A DNA stretch of 64,000 bases from positions 1 through 64,000 of the forward strand of contig JAJEGA010000086.1 in assembly GCA_022820125.1 (NCBI GenBank), read 5' to 3'. The notes beneath the pieces were generated by a model that worked only from the letters and a program-made list of their open reading frames with translations, was not told where the DNA came from and did no database searches. Source of the DNA: Anaerolineae bacterium (lineage in GTDB: Bacteria > Chloroflexota > Anaerolineae > Aggregatilineales > Phototrophicaceae). The position numbers and the translations under genes are program-made. Within the stretch, counting starts at the first letter, position 1; each line of letters starts with the position of its first letter. Below are positions 8,423 through 18,912 of this stretch, piece by piece.

Positions 8423-8570
8423 TTCGAGACGGCTCGTCTGTCATTGCGGCTGCCGCAATAGACCGACGTAGGCTTGCATTGCCGCCTGCCGCCCTGCTTC
8501 AGGGCTTCGCAGCTGACCTTACCGCCCTGCGCGCATCAGGGAAGAATCCAGGCAAGTTTGAGATCTTTTG

Positions 8571-8602
8571 AGCGGGATTGGCAAAGGAGAGCCAATCCCG
8601 CT
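8571..8602. promoter_or_regulatory. 12-bp perfect inverted repeat at the SBP1 promoter
   Basis: AGCGGGATTGGC (8571-8582) and GCCAATCCCGCT (8591-8602) form a perfect 12-bp palindrome with an 8-nt centre. It covers a possible -35 TTGGCA (8578-8583), and the putative -10 TATACT (8602-8607) begins 18 bp further on. No T-run follows, so an operator or an mRNA stem is more likely than a terminator. SBP1 has an AGGAGG ribosome site at 8634-8639. Confidence 0.6.
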
Positions 8603-8646
8603 ATACTGCTTTCTGACCATTTGTAAAGCCAACAGGAGGCAAGACG

Positions 8647-10650
8647 ATGTTCGCTAGGCTACTTTTACTATTTGTACTATTGCTTTCACTATTTGGCAGC
8701 GCGTTGGCGCAAGATATGAGCGAAGGCGATCTCGTCTATCCGTTCCAATACGCGGATCTGGACGCCTATGGCGCCGCCACTGGCAACAGCATCGACATGT
8801 GGGGCGAAGCGCCGATGCTAGCGGAGCAAGTTGCCGCCGGCGAATTGCCGCCGGTTGAAGAGCGCCTGCCCGCGCAGCCGGTTGTCGTGCAGCCGCTTGA
8901 GGCGATCGGCGAGTACGGCGGCGAGCTGGCTGGCCCCACCACCAATCCAACCTGCTGCGGTTGGGATGTGCTGGAGATGCGCCTGCAGAAGCTGCTCACC
9001 ATCGACACCGACCTGACGTCCATCATCCCCAATATCGCGCGCGCTTACGAAGTCTCCGATGACTGGACCACCTTCACCTTCCACCTGCGTGAAGGGCACA
9101 GATGGTCGGACGGCGAACCTTTCACCACCGAGGACTTCCGCTTCTACTTTGAAGACATCCTCGGGAATGCCGACGTGACGGCAAACCCGGGCGGTCCCTG
9201 GGTGCTGAATGGAGAATTGCCGCAAGTTGACATCATCGACGAAACCACCGTCAGCATGACCTATCCGGAAGCGCGCCCCACCTTGCTAATCGCTGTCGGC
9301 AGCGAAGTAGGACATCGCGGCTTCCGTCCGGCGCATTATTTCAAGCAATTCCATCTGGACTACAACCCGGATGCCAATGCGCTGGCGGACGAGAATGGCT
9401 TTGAAGACTGGGTTCAGATGTTCAACGCGAAGATGAGCCCCTATAACTTCACCTGGAACCTGGGCTCGGAAACCGATGCCTACTCGCCCACCCTGAACAC
9501 CTTCGTCTTCGTCCGTGAAGACTCCTTCGGCAACAAGCACTACGAGCGCAATCCATACTTCTTCAAAGTCGATACCGCGGGCAATCAACTGCCCTATACC
9601 GACACGCTGCGCCGCATCCTGGTGGAAGACCTTCAAGTCCAAGATCTGAAGGGAATCGCCGGCGAATACAGTCACTATGGCTGGGGCACGCTTTTGAGCT
9701 TCCCGACATATCGAGAAAACGAAGAAGCCGGCGGCTATCGCACCGCATTGGCGGAATACAGCCGCGGCAACGAATACTCGATCATGTTCAACTTCACGAC
9801 GCCAAACCTGGAACTGCGCGAAATCTTTTGGGACAAACGCTTCCGTCAAGCCATGTCTGTGGCGATCAATCGCGATGAGATCAATGAGCTAGTCTATTTT
9901 GGCTTGGCAAACGCATCGCAGAATTCGCCGGTGCCCTCGTCCTTGTTCTTTGAAGATTGGATGCCTGGCCACTACGCGCAGTATGATCCGGATCTTGCGA
10001 ATCAAATGCTGGATGAAATGGGTTTGGACCAGCGCGACGGCGATGGTTTCCGCTTGCGCCCGGACGGCGAAACGCTCTTCATAAATTTCCAGGTGTCGGT
10101 ACCGGAAGATTCCTGGCGTCAGATCGGCGAATTGATTACCTCGTACTGGAACGATGTCGGCGTCAAGACCAGCTACAAGCTGATTGAAATCGGCCTTTAT
10201 CGCGAATTGCGCGATGGCAATCAGGTCGATATGGCTGCTTGGGGCACTGACATGCTGGATATCGGCGAAGTAGCCAACGGCTTGGCGAATATGCGGCCGC
10301 ATTGGGGCGCGCGCGCTTCCGGTCATCTCTGGCGTCAATGGATGCAATCCGATGGCGAAGACGGCGAGGAGCCGCCGCAAGAGATCAAGGATCTTTGGGC
10401 TGCTGGCGATGCCTTCCTGGAATCGGCATACGGTTCCGATGAATGGCTGGAGTTGGGCAAGGCATTCTATCGGCTTGCCATGGACGGGCTGTATCAGATC
10501 GGCACGATTCAACGTCCGCCGCAGCCGCTGCTCTTCAAGACGAACTTGAAGAATACGCCGCCGAACGACACCACCGGTCAGTGGAGCTGGACCTACCGTC
10601 AGTGGGTCATGTTCATGCCTGAGCAGTGGTATTTCGAAAGCGATATGTAA
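8647..10650 (+). CDS. ABC transporter substrate-binding protein, family 5 (copy 1)
   Basis: 667-aa exported solute-binding protein of the SBP_bac_5 family. The signal peptide MFARLLLLFVLLLSLFGSALAQ is followed by a mature domain with FTFHLREGHRWSDGEPFTTEDFRF, the family signature, near residues 140-160. It also has FRQAMSVAINRDEINELVYFG near 400-420. At over 640 mature residues it is longer than ordinary dipeptide or oligopeptide binders. It is in the range of the carbohydrate-binding subgroup. It is a tandem paralogue, identical in length, of the next gene. It should feed the DppBC-like permeases at 4122-6275. Ligand identity (sulfated galactan fragments?) is inferred from neighbours only. 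Confidence 0.85.
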   Translation: MFARLLLLFVLLLSLFGSALAQDMSEGDLVYPFQYADLDAYGAATGNSIDMWGEAPMLAEQVAAGELPPVEERLPAQPVVVQPLEAIGEYGGELAGPTTNPTCCGWDVLEMRLQKLLTIDTDLTSIIPNIARAYEVSDDWTTFTFHLREGHRWSDGEPFTTEDFRFYFEDILGNADVTANPGGPWVLNGELPQVDIIDETTVSMTYPEARPTLLIAVGSEVGHRGFRPAHYFKQFHLDYNPDANALADENGFEDWVQMFNAKMSPYNFTWNLGSETDAYSPTLNTFVFVREDSFGNKHYERNPYFFKVDTAGNQLPYTDTLRRILVEDLQVQDLKGIAGEYSHYGWGTLLSFPTYRENEEAGGYRTALAEYSRGNEYSIMFNFTTPNLELREIFWDKRFRQAMSVAINRDEINELVYFGLANASQNSPVPSSLFFEDWMPGHYAQYDPDLANQMLDEMGLDQRDGDGFRLRPDGETLFINFQVSVPEDSWRQIGELITSYWNDVGVKTSYKLIEIGLYRELRDGNQVDMAAWGTDMLDIGEVANGLANMRPHWGARASGHLWRQWMQSDGEDGEEPPQEIKDLWAAGDAFLESAYGSDEWLELGKAFYRLAMDGLYQIGTIQRPPQPLLFKTNLKNTPPNDTTGQWSWTYRQWVMFMPEQWYFESDM

Positions 10651-10672
10651 GACAGAGTCCGCTTCAAAACGG

Positions 10673-10701
10673 GGGGATTGGCATAGTGTCAATCCCCTTT
10701 T
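10673..10701 (+). terminator. Intrinsic terminator/attenuator between the two SBP genes
   Basis: GGGGATTG (10673-10680) and CAATCCCC (10690-10697) form an 8-bp stem with a 9-nt loop, followed by TTTTGTCTCTTT. It probably reduces read-through into the second SBP gene or protects the first mRNA's 3' end. The GGGATTGGCA arm is shared with the palindrome at 8571-8602. Confidence 0.7.
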
Positions 10702-10724
10702 GTCTCTTTAGTGGAAGGAACCCA

Positions 10725-12728
10725 ATGATGAAATACAGATTTTTCATGCTTATGATGGCAGCGCTGATCTTGTTCAGCGGCTTGGCTTTCGGGCAAACCA
10801 TCAGCGAAAAGACCTACCCGCGGCAATTCGGTTCGCCGGCGGATTACGAAGCCGCGACCGGGCAGACTGTTGGCATGTATAACGAGGCGCCTATGCTGGC
10901 CGAGCGCGTCGAAGCAGGCGAACTGCCGCCGGTTGACGAACGCCTGCCCGCCGAGCCGGTTGTTGTTGAACCGCTGGATGCGATCGGCAGCTATGGCGGC
11001 GAACTGGCGGGTCCATCAACCAGCCCGACATGCTGCGGCTGGGATGTCTCCGAGATGGTGATGCAAAAGCTCTTCACCATCGACACCGACTTGCAGTCGA
11101 TAATTCCCAACATCGCGGCGGCATACGAAGTCTCTGACGATCAGACGCAATTGACGATTCATTTGCGCCAAGGGCACAAATGGTCAGACGGGCATCCCTT
11201 TACGTCTGAAGATTTTCGCTTCTGGTTTGAAGACGTCTTGTGGAACGAAGAAGTCACGGGCGGCATCCCCGGCGAATGGCGGCCCGGCAACGAGAAACCG
11301 CTGCTGGAGGTCATCGACGAGACGACGCTCCGTTACACATTTGCCCAGCCCCACCCGTCGATGATCGTGCGCATGGCGAGCAATCCGCGCCACCGTGGCT
11401 TCCGCGCCGCGCATTACTTCAAGCAGTTCCACATCGAATACAATGAGAACGCGGATGATCTGGCGGCTGAAGCGGGTTTCGAGGGCTGGGCGCAGCTCTT
11501 GAACGCGCGGCTCCGTCCAAATACGAACACAGGCACAACAGCGACGGACACAGTCGTCGGCATCCCGACCCTGAATACCTTTGTGTATACGGGTGAGGAC
11601 TCCTTCGGCAACAAGCGCTTCGAGCGCAACCCCTATTTCTTCAAAGTGGATGTCGCGGGCAATCAGCTGCCCTATGCTGACACGCTGCGGCGTGTGCTGG
11701 TCGAAGATTTGCAAGTGCAGGATCTGCGCGCGATCGCTGGCGAATACAGCCATTTCGGCTGGGGCAAGCTGTTGAGCGTGCCGACATACCGCGACAACGA
11801 AGAGGCGGGCGGATATCGCACTGCGCTGGTCACCTACAATCGCGGCAACGAATACAGCATGATGTTCAACTTGACGCATCCCGAACCGGCGATGCGCGAA
11901 ATCTTCAATGATCTGCGCTTTCGCCAGGCGATGTCGCTGGCGATTAACCGCAGCGAGATCAATGAGCTGATCTACTTCGGTTTGGCGACGCCGTCTCAAT
12001 CGGCGCCAACCCCGGACTCCAGTTTCTACGAATCCTGGATGACGGATTACTTTGCCGAATACGATCCCGATCAGGCGAAGGCTTTGCTCGACGAGATGGG
12101 GCTGGATCAGCGGGACGGAGATGGCAACCGCCTGCGCTCCGATGGCGAAACGCTGTTTATCAACATGCAGGTCGCCGTGCCGGAAGAAGCCTGGGGGCAG
12201 ATCGCCGAGCTAGTCGTCTCGTACTGGAATGCGGTCGGCGTCAAGACGCAGCTAAAGCTGATCGAGCGCAGCTATTTCAATGAGCTGCGTGGCACCGGGA
12301 CGCACGACATCGCTGGCTGGGGTCTGGATATCGTCGATATTGGCGAGTTCTCCGGCGCGATTAACAACATCAGGCCGCACTGGGGCGCGCGCGCCGGCTC
12401 CAAAGAATGGACCGACTGGCTCAATAGCGGCGGCGAACGCGGCAGCGAACCGCCTGCTGACATTCAAGAACTGTGGGATCTCAGCCAGTTGTGGCTGCAG
12501 CAGCCTTATGGCTCGGAGTCTTATCTGGAGATCGGCAAGCAGTTCCATGACATGACCTTCCGCGGCTTGTATCAGATTGGCACGGTGCAGCGGCCGCCGC
12601 AGCCCTTGCTGTTCAAGAAGAGCCTGAAGAATACGCCGCCGAACGATACCGACGGCATGTGGAGCTTCAGCTATCGGCAATGGGTTATGTTCATGCCCGA
12701 ACAGTGGTACTTCCAAGACGACATGTAA
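10725..12728 (+). CDS. ABC transporter substrate-binding protein, family 5 (copy 2)
   Basis: 667-aa exported family-5 solute-binding protein, clearly paralogous to its upstream neighbour over the whole length. Shared blocks include ISEKTYPRQF versus the equivalent mature start, CCGWDV, HKWSDG, AGNQLPYADTLRRVLVEDLQ and RQWVMFMPEQWYF at the C-terminus. The frame is open further upstream, but the ATG at 10725 is preceded by GGAAGG and directly begins a signal peptide (MMKYRFFMLMMAALILFSGLAFG), so it is the start. Differences are concentrated in the middle third, suggesting divergence in ligand preference. A stem-loop at 12755-12780 follows. Confidence 0.85.
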   Translation: MMKYRFFMLMMAALILFSGLAFGQTISEKTYPRQFGSPADYEAATGQTVGMYNEAPMLAERVEAGELPPVDERLPAEPVVVEPLDAIGSYGGELAGPSTSPTCCGWDVSEMVMQKLFTIDTDLQSIIPNIAAAYEVSDDQTQLTIHLRQGHKWSDGHPFTSEDFRFWFEDVLWNEEVTGGIPGEWRPGNEKPLLEVIDETTLRYTFAQPHPSMIVRMASNPRHRGFRAAHYFKQFHIEYNENADDLAAEAGFEGWAQLLNARLRPNTNTGTTATDTVVGIPTLNTFVYTGEDSFGNKRFERNPYFFKVDVAGNQLPYADTLRRVLVEDLQVQDLRAIAGEYSHFGWGKLLSVPTYRDNEEAGGYRTALVTYNRGNEYSMMFNLTHPEPAMREIFNDLRFRQAMSLAINRSEINELIYFGLATPSQSAPTPDSSFYESWMTDYFAEYDPDQAKALLDEMGLDQRDGDGNRLRSDGETLFINMQVAVPEEAWGQIAELVVSYWNAVGVKTQLKLIERSYFNELRGTGTHDIAGWGLDIVDIGEFSGAINNIRPHWGARAGSKEWTDWLNSGGERGSEPPADIQELWDLSQLWLQQPYGSESYLEIGKQFHDMTFRGLYQIGTVQRPPQPLLFKKSLKNTPPNDTDGMWSFSYRQWVMFMPEQWYFQDDM

Positions 12729-12754
12729 TGCGCGTTTAGCGCAGAAAATGCAAT

Positions 12755-12780
12755 CGTGGTGTGGCGTTTGTCACACCACG
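12755..12780 (+). terminator. Stem-loop after SBP2
   Basis: CGTGGTGTG (12755-12763) and CACACCACG (12772-12780) give a perfect 9-bp stem with an 8-nt loop. No strong U-tract follows. It may stabilise the 3' end of the SBP mRNA and lower expression of the downstream GH117 genes rather than terminate fully. Confidence 0.5.
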
Positions 12781-12802
12781 GCTTTGCGCATAGGAACTGA
12801 CA

Positions 12803-13888
12803 ATGATGCTTAGCGCCGCCATGAGGCGATTTGAACTGCCCGACAAAGACAATGCCTGGTTCGCCAAGTTCAAGTACAGCACGGTCTCGGGCTTGGGCTA
12901 TGAAAAAGGCATCGTCCGCCGCGATCCCAGCGCCATCATCGCGGTCGACGGCAAGTTTTACGTCTGGTATACGCGCGCCGCTCATCCCTGCCCGCCGGTC
13001 GGCTTTGAGCGGATGACCGACGAACTGCCGGCCACCCCCTGGGATTTGGCTGATGTCTTTTACGCCACCTCGACCGATGGTTATCACTGGGACGAGCAGG
13101 GTCCAGCGGTAGAACGCGGCCCCGCCGGCGCTTATGACGAGCGCGGCGTCTTCACCCCCGGCATCCTGGCGCACGCGGGACGCTATTACCTGGTCTATCA
13201 GGTTGCGCTTAACCCCAACCATCGCTGTACGCCCGAGTCCATCGCCATCGCCGCCGCCGAGTCGCCGCATGGTCCCTGGATTAAGAGTTCGGCGCCCATC
13301 CTGGAACCCGATCCCTCAGGCGAAATTGACGAAAAAGGCATTCCCGAGTTAGCCGCAGTCAAAGGCGCTTGGGACAGCCTGCAAGTCCACGACCCCGAGC
13401 TGCTCTATCGCAACGGCAAATTCTGGCTCTACTACAAAGGCGAAGGCATCGGCTACCACCACATGGAATCCAAGTGGGGCGTCGCCATCGCGAGCTCGCC
13501 CTTCGGTCCATATACCAAGTCGCCATTGAATCCCGTCACCAACAGCGGGCACGAAGTCGTCGTTTGGCAATATGCTGGCGGCGTGGCCGGTTTGGTGAAC
13601 CGCTGCGGTCCCGAGAAAAACACCATTCAGTTTGCGCACGACGGCATCAATTTTGAGGTCATGTCTCATGTTGTCGTCCCGCCGCAAGCCGCTGCGCCAT
13701 TGCGCATAGACGAAGCAGACAATACTGAGCCGCTGGCAGGCTTTCGCTGGGGGTTGAGCCACGTCATTCAAGCCAGCTCGCATCTCGTCAAGCAAGGCCG
13801 TGATCCCTTGGGGCTGGCGCAAATAGACGAACCCTGGGATTTCCTGATACGCTGGGAACTTGACCATGATCGCCGCACCTATATCTGA
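12803..13888 (+). CDS. GH117 family glycoside hydrolase (copy 2)
   Basis: 361-aa cytoplasmic five-bladed beta-propeller of GH117 type. Visible motifs: VRRDPSAIIAVDGKFYVWYTR (about residues 36-56), DVFYATSTDGYHWDEQG, YDERGVFTPGIL, VHDPELLYRNGKFWLYYKGEG near 200-220, and NSGHEVVVWQYAGG near 245. The residue eight after the conserved His is Ala, where copy 1 has Glu. It lies 74 bp after SBP2 and 90 bp before copy 3, in the same orientation. It is more like copy 3 than copy 1, so the pair probably arose by local duplication. No signal peptide is present. The exact linkage cleaved is unknown. Confidence 0.85.
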   Translation: MMLSAAMRRFELPDKDNAWFAKFKYSTVSGLGYEKGIVRRDPSAIIAVDGKFYVWYTRAAHPCPPVGFERMTDELPATPWDLADVFYATSTDGYHWDEQGPAVERGPAGAYDERGVFTPGILAHAGRYYLVYQVALNPNHRCTPESIAIAAAESPHGPWIKSSAPILEPDPSGEIDEKGIPELAAVKGAWDSLQVHDPELLYRNGKFWLYYKGEGIGYHHMESKWGVAIASSPFGPYTKSPLNPVTNSGHEVVVWQYAGGVAGLVNRCGPEKNTIQFAHDGINFEVMSHVVVPPQAAAPLRIDEADNTEPLAGFRWGLSHVIQASSHLVKQGRDPLGLAQIDEPWDFLIRWELDHDRRTYI

Positions 13889-13978
13889 GCCCGCCTAGTC
13901 AGGACGCCCGCGCCCCAATGGTCGGCGGAGCACGGGCTGATCGTTTGGTTTGGGGCGGCGCATAGGGAGAAGCGAAAG

Positions 13979-15064
13979 ATGGCGCAAAGCAGCGCGATGC
14001 GGCGCTTCAAGCGAAGAGACGCGGCAAACCCTTGGTTCGCCAAATTCCGTTATTCGACCATTGACGGGCTTGGCTACGAAAAGGGCATCGTTCGCCGCGA
14101 CCCCAGTTGCATTATTCAAGTCGACGGCTTCTATTACGTGTGGTATACACGGGGCCGCCATCCTTGCCCGGCAGTCGGGCATGAGCGCGCCACCGATACG
14201 ATTCCCTCCATGCCTTGGGACTTGACCGATATCTGGTACGCCACGTCAACCGACGGCCAACACTGGCATGAGCAGGGCGCGGCCGTTGAGCGCGGCCCCG
14301 CCGGCAGCTATGACGAACGCAGCATCTTCACCCCCGATGTTCTGGCGCATGACGGTCGCTATTATCTCGTCTATCAAGTGACCCAAGCGCCGACCTGGCG
14401 CAGCACGCCGGAGTCCATCGCGCTGGCTTGGGCTGATTCGCCACGTGGACCCTGGACAAAAACGCCGGCGCCGGTGGTCGAACCCGATCCATCGGGCGAG
14501 GTAGACCCGCGCGCTCATCCGCTGGAAGCGATCGTGCCGGGCACATACGACAGCTTGCGCGTGCATGATCCGGCGCTGCTGTTCCGCGACGATCGCTATT
14601 GGCTCTACTTCAAAGGCGAAGGCATCGGGCACAGCAATATGGAGAGCAAGTGGGGCGTCGCCATTGCCGATGATCCGCTGGGTCCCTACCAGAAATCGGC
14701 GCTCAACCCCATCACCAATAGCGGACACGAAGTGATGGTCTGGAATTACGCGGGCGGCGTCGGCGCGCTGCTGACCCGCTGTGGACCGGAGAAAAACACG
14801 ATTCAATTCGCCGCGGACGGGCTCAACTTTGAAGCGCAAGCCACGATCATCGATCCGCCGCAGGCAGCGGGCGCCTTGCGCGTCGCGGAAGCGGAGAACG
14901 CTGAGCCGCTGGCGGGCTTGCGCTGGGGGCTCAGCCATGTAACGCAGTGGAGCCCGCATTATACGCGGCAAGGGCTTGACGCGCTTGGGATTGCGGCGAT
15001 TGAAGCACCCTGGGATTTCCTCATCCGCTGGGAGCGCCATGATCAGTCGCTTGGTTGGGTTTAG
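13979..15064 (+). CDS. GH117 family glycoside hydrolase (copy 3)
   Basis: 361-aa paralogue of copy 2 with the same length and motif order: VRRDPSCII, FYYVWYTRGRHPCPAVG, DIWYATSTDG, YDERSIFTPDVL, VHDPALLFRDDRYWLYFKGEG and NSGHEVMVWNYAGG. Like copy 2 it has Ala at the position where copy 1 carries Glu in the GHE+8 region. It is preceded by GGGAGAAG and followed 26 bp later by the sulfatase start, which suggests one operon. A cytoplasmic role on imported oligosaccharide ends is likely. Keeping two similar copies side by side suggests different aglycone or sulfation preferences (inference). Confidence 0.85.
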   Translation: MAQSSAMRRFKRRDAANPWFAKFRYSTIDGLGYEKGIVRRDPSCIIQVDGFYYVWYTRGRHPCPAVGHERATDTIPSMPWDLTDIWYATSTDGQHWHEQGAAVERGPAGSYDERSIFTPDVLAHDGRYYLVYQVTQAPTWRSTPESIALAWADSPRGPWTKTPAPVVEPDPSGEVDPRAHPLEAIVPGTYDSLRVHDPALLFRDDRYWLYFKGEGIGHSNMESKWGVAIADDPLGPYQKSALNPITNSGHEVMVWNYAGGVGALLTRCGPEKNTIQFAADGLNFEAQATIIDPPQAAGALRVAEAENAEPLAGLRWGLSHVTQWSPHYTRQGLDALGIAAIEAPWDFLIRWERHDQSLGWV

Positions 15065-15090
15065 CATTCCAGCGGCTCTGGAGCGCTGAC

Positions 15091-16737
<1,647 letters not shown>

Positions 16738-16758
16738 AACAGTAATGGAGCCGATCAG

Positions 16759-18549
16759 ATGGCTTTGAAACGATCCGATGTATTGATTACCCGCCCCTGC
16801 AGCATGGATGTTTATCGACGTTTTCGCGCGACTGGCTTGGGCTGGGGTTTCTTGCCCGAGCCGGACCGCCGCGGTCTGCCGCCTGACGAGGAGATGATGC
16901 GCGATGTCGATGAGGCGCATCGCTGCGGCGTCAAGTTTCAAGGACGCGTCGAGCTTGATGCCGATTGGATGGGCATGATTGATTTCGATTCCAACTTCAT
17001 GGAATCCACCGTGCGCGATCTAAATGACCGCCCGGCGATTACCTGGTGGGCGCATCGGTACAAGGGGCATCCTTCCTATTTCTTTTGCACCAACGCGCCC
17101 GGTTATCGCCATTATCTAATGGTTCAAGTGCGCCGCGTGATGGAGGCGGGGGCGGACTGGCTCATGATCGATTCGGCGATTCCGACAATCGCATCGCTTA
17201 ACGCGCGTTATGGCGGTTGCTTCTGTGAACATTGCATGGCTGGCTTTCGTGATTATCTCAAGCTGAATTTGAGCAAGCAAGAATGCAGAGCCTGGCAAAT
17301 CAGCGATCTCGAGTCATTCAATTACCGCGATTTCCTCCTGCTTCACGGATTTACGGACGAGCGCTATCGGGCGGAAATACTGGCTTTCCCAGCGGTGATT
17401 CCCTTGGCCGAACATTACTTCAATTACCAGTGGCGCGAGGTGAACGCGCTCTTTCGCGCCTTCAAGCGCTTCGCCCAGGAATTTGACAAAAACGTGCCGA
17501 TGAGTTCCAATTCGCCGTTCTATTGGGCGGAGTTCATGTATGCGGTGGATGCCCATGATTTCTACACCAATGAGATGCAGTACCTCGCCCCGGAAGAGGA
17601 GATCCTGCCGACAGATCCAATTTACACCTTTAAGCTGGCGGACGCGCTCGATCGGATTCTAGCCATAACCGGAGTGCCTCGCGCCTTTGAGTACAGCCGC
17701 ATCAACGATTGTCCGGGGCATATTCGCCTTTGGATCGCGCAAGCCTACGCCCACGGGCATGTCTTCATGGCGCCGGACAAAATGTGGACCGTGCGCAATG
17801 CTGGCGAACCTGATCGCTGGTATCACAGCAAGCCGGGCGATTACGAATCCCTTTATCACTTCATTCGCGATTATCCCGAGCTCTTTGATGGATACGAGTC
17901 GGTCGCCGCTGTAGCGCTCGTTTTCAGCAATAAAGCCGTGCGCCAGTATCTCGGCGACCGCCTGAGCAGCGGGCATCTCGGCGGCCAGAACCGCAGCGCG
18001 CCGAGAACTGACCTTGCTGAGGCTTGCTTCGCCCTGAGTCGAGCGAATGTACCCTTTCACATCATCGTTGCCGGCGATGAATGGGTGGATGACCAACTGC
18101 TCCATAGCGATCTATCGCCTTATCGCGCAGTTCTGCGCTTTGAACCGTCATACCTGACAGCAAATCAGGAAGCGAAGCTCAAGGCGGCTGGCGATTCACT
18201 GGTTGCCTGGTCGGGAGCGAGCGACCTTCTCAATAACGTTGGGCGCGATATTCGAATCAGCGGCGCGGATAACCTGAGCGTACAACTGCGACATCAGCCG
18301 ACTGAGGTTGACGCGCCATTGATCTGCCATCTGCTCAACAGCAACTATGACATCGAGTCGGACCGTTATGAGAACTTGCGAGATTTTGAATTGACGATCA
18401 CCGGCAGTTTGCTGGGCAGAACGTTCTCTCGCGCGATGCTATACGCGCCAGAGGAACCGCCACGCGAGATCGCTTGCCGAACAATTGGCTCGGACACAGT
18501 CCTAACTGTGCCGCAAATGAACATGTGGGCGATCATCACGCTGGCCTAA
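16759..18549 (+). CDS. Unrecognised 596-aa protein, possibly a TIM-barrel glycoside hydrolase
   Basis: No signal peptide. The first 370 residues read like a (beta/alpha)8 barrel: repeated strand-end acidic motifs such as GRVELDADW, ADWLMIDSAIP, PMSSNSPFYW and TNEMQYLAPE. A CFCEHCMAGFRDYL motif near residue 155 recalls the Cys-rich segment of GH42-like and hypothetical glycosyl hydrolase families. The last 200 residues resemble a class I glutamine amidotransferase-like/beta-galactosidase trimerisation domain followed by a beta domain. It is the last gene of the GH117-sulfatase run, 21 bp after the sulfatase. A cytoplasmic galactosidase is plausible, but I cannot assign a family. Confidence 0.55.
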   Translation: MALKRSDVLITRPCSMDVYRRFRATGLGWGFLPEPDRRGLPPDEEMMRDVDEAHRCGVKFQGRVELDADWMGMIDFDSNFMESTVRDLNDRPAITWWAHRYKGHPSYFFCTNAPGYRHYLMVQVRRVMEAGADWLMIDSAIPTIASLNARYGGCFCEHCMAGFRDYLKLNLSKQECRAWQISDLESFNYRDFLLLHGFTDERYRAEILAFPAVIPLAEHYFNYQWREVNALFRAFKRFAQEFDKNVPMSSNSPFYWAEFMYAVDAHDFYTNEMQYLAPEEEILPTDPIYTFKLADALDRILAITGVPRAFEYSRINDCPGHIRLWIAQAYAHGHVFMAPDKMWTVRNAGEPDRWYHSKPGDYESLYHFIRDYPELFDGYESVAAVALVFSNKAVRQYLGDRLSSGHLGGQNRSAPRTDLAEACFALSRANVPFHIIVAGDEWVDDQLLHSDLSPYRAVLRFEPSYLTANQEAKLKAAGDSLVAWSGASDLLNNVGRDIRISGADNLSVQLRHQPTEVDAPLICHLLNSNYDIESDRYENLRDFELTITGSLLGRTFSRAMLYAPEEPPREIACRTIGSDTVLTVPQMNMWAIITLA

Positions 18550-18552
18550 TGT

Positions 18553-18912
18553 CTAAGGGAACTTGACTGACTGCCAGGCTTGCCGCACGCTCTCTAATTG
18601 AGCCAGATGCTCCTCACGCGCGAACTCGTCTTCGTAGAAGCTGCAGTGCTCGAAGAAGCGAATCAACTCCTCAAGCCGATCGAGCGCTCGCGTTTCAGTC
18701 TCCGTCCCGGATGGCTTGCCAAGCAGCCGTTTCCAAACGGGCGCCACCAGCCAATCCGGCGGCGGTTTACCGGTCTCAAGGATGTGCTCGCTCGCCTTGA
18801 AGTATTGAGTTATCGCGGAGGCGGACGCCCGATTAGTCGTCCAATAGATGACCCAGGCGACTGTAGCGGCGCCAATAATGGAGGCGACAAAGAAGAGGAC
18901 CAGCAGATCCAT
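18553..18912 (-). CDS. Small membrane-anchored hypothetical protein, 119 aa
   Basis: One N-terminal transmembrane helix (LLVLFFVASIIGAATVAWVIYW, residues 3-24) is followed by a charged, mostly helical cytoplasmic domain of about 95 aa with possible coiled-coil character near 80-115. It overlaps the ATPase gene by one base (shared 18912), so it is probably the last gene of the ATPase operon. No family is recognised. An accessory role for the transporter is only a guess from position. Confidence 0.55.
   Translation of the reverse strand: MDLLVLFFVASIIGAATVAWVIYWTTNRASASAITQYFKASEHILETGKPPPDWLVAPVWKRLLGKPSGTETETRALDRLEELIRFFEHCSFYEDEFAREEHLAQLESVRQAWQSVKFP

Noticed and set aside
8571..8602. Rho-independent terminator of the 161-aa protein gene
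   Set aside because: The stem is perfect but has no U-tract, lies 150 bp past the stop, and overlaps likely -35 and -10 boxes for SBP1.
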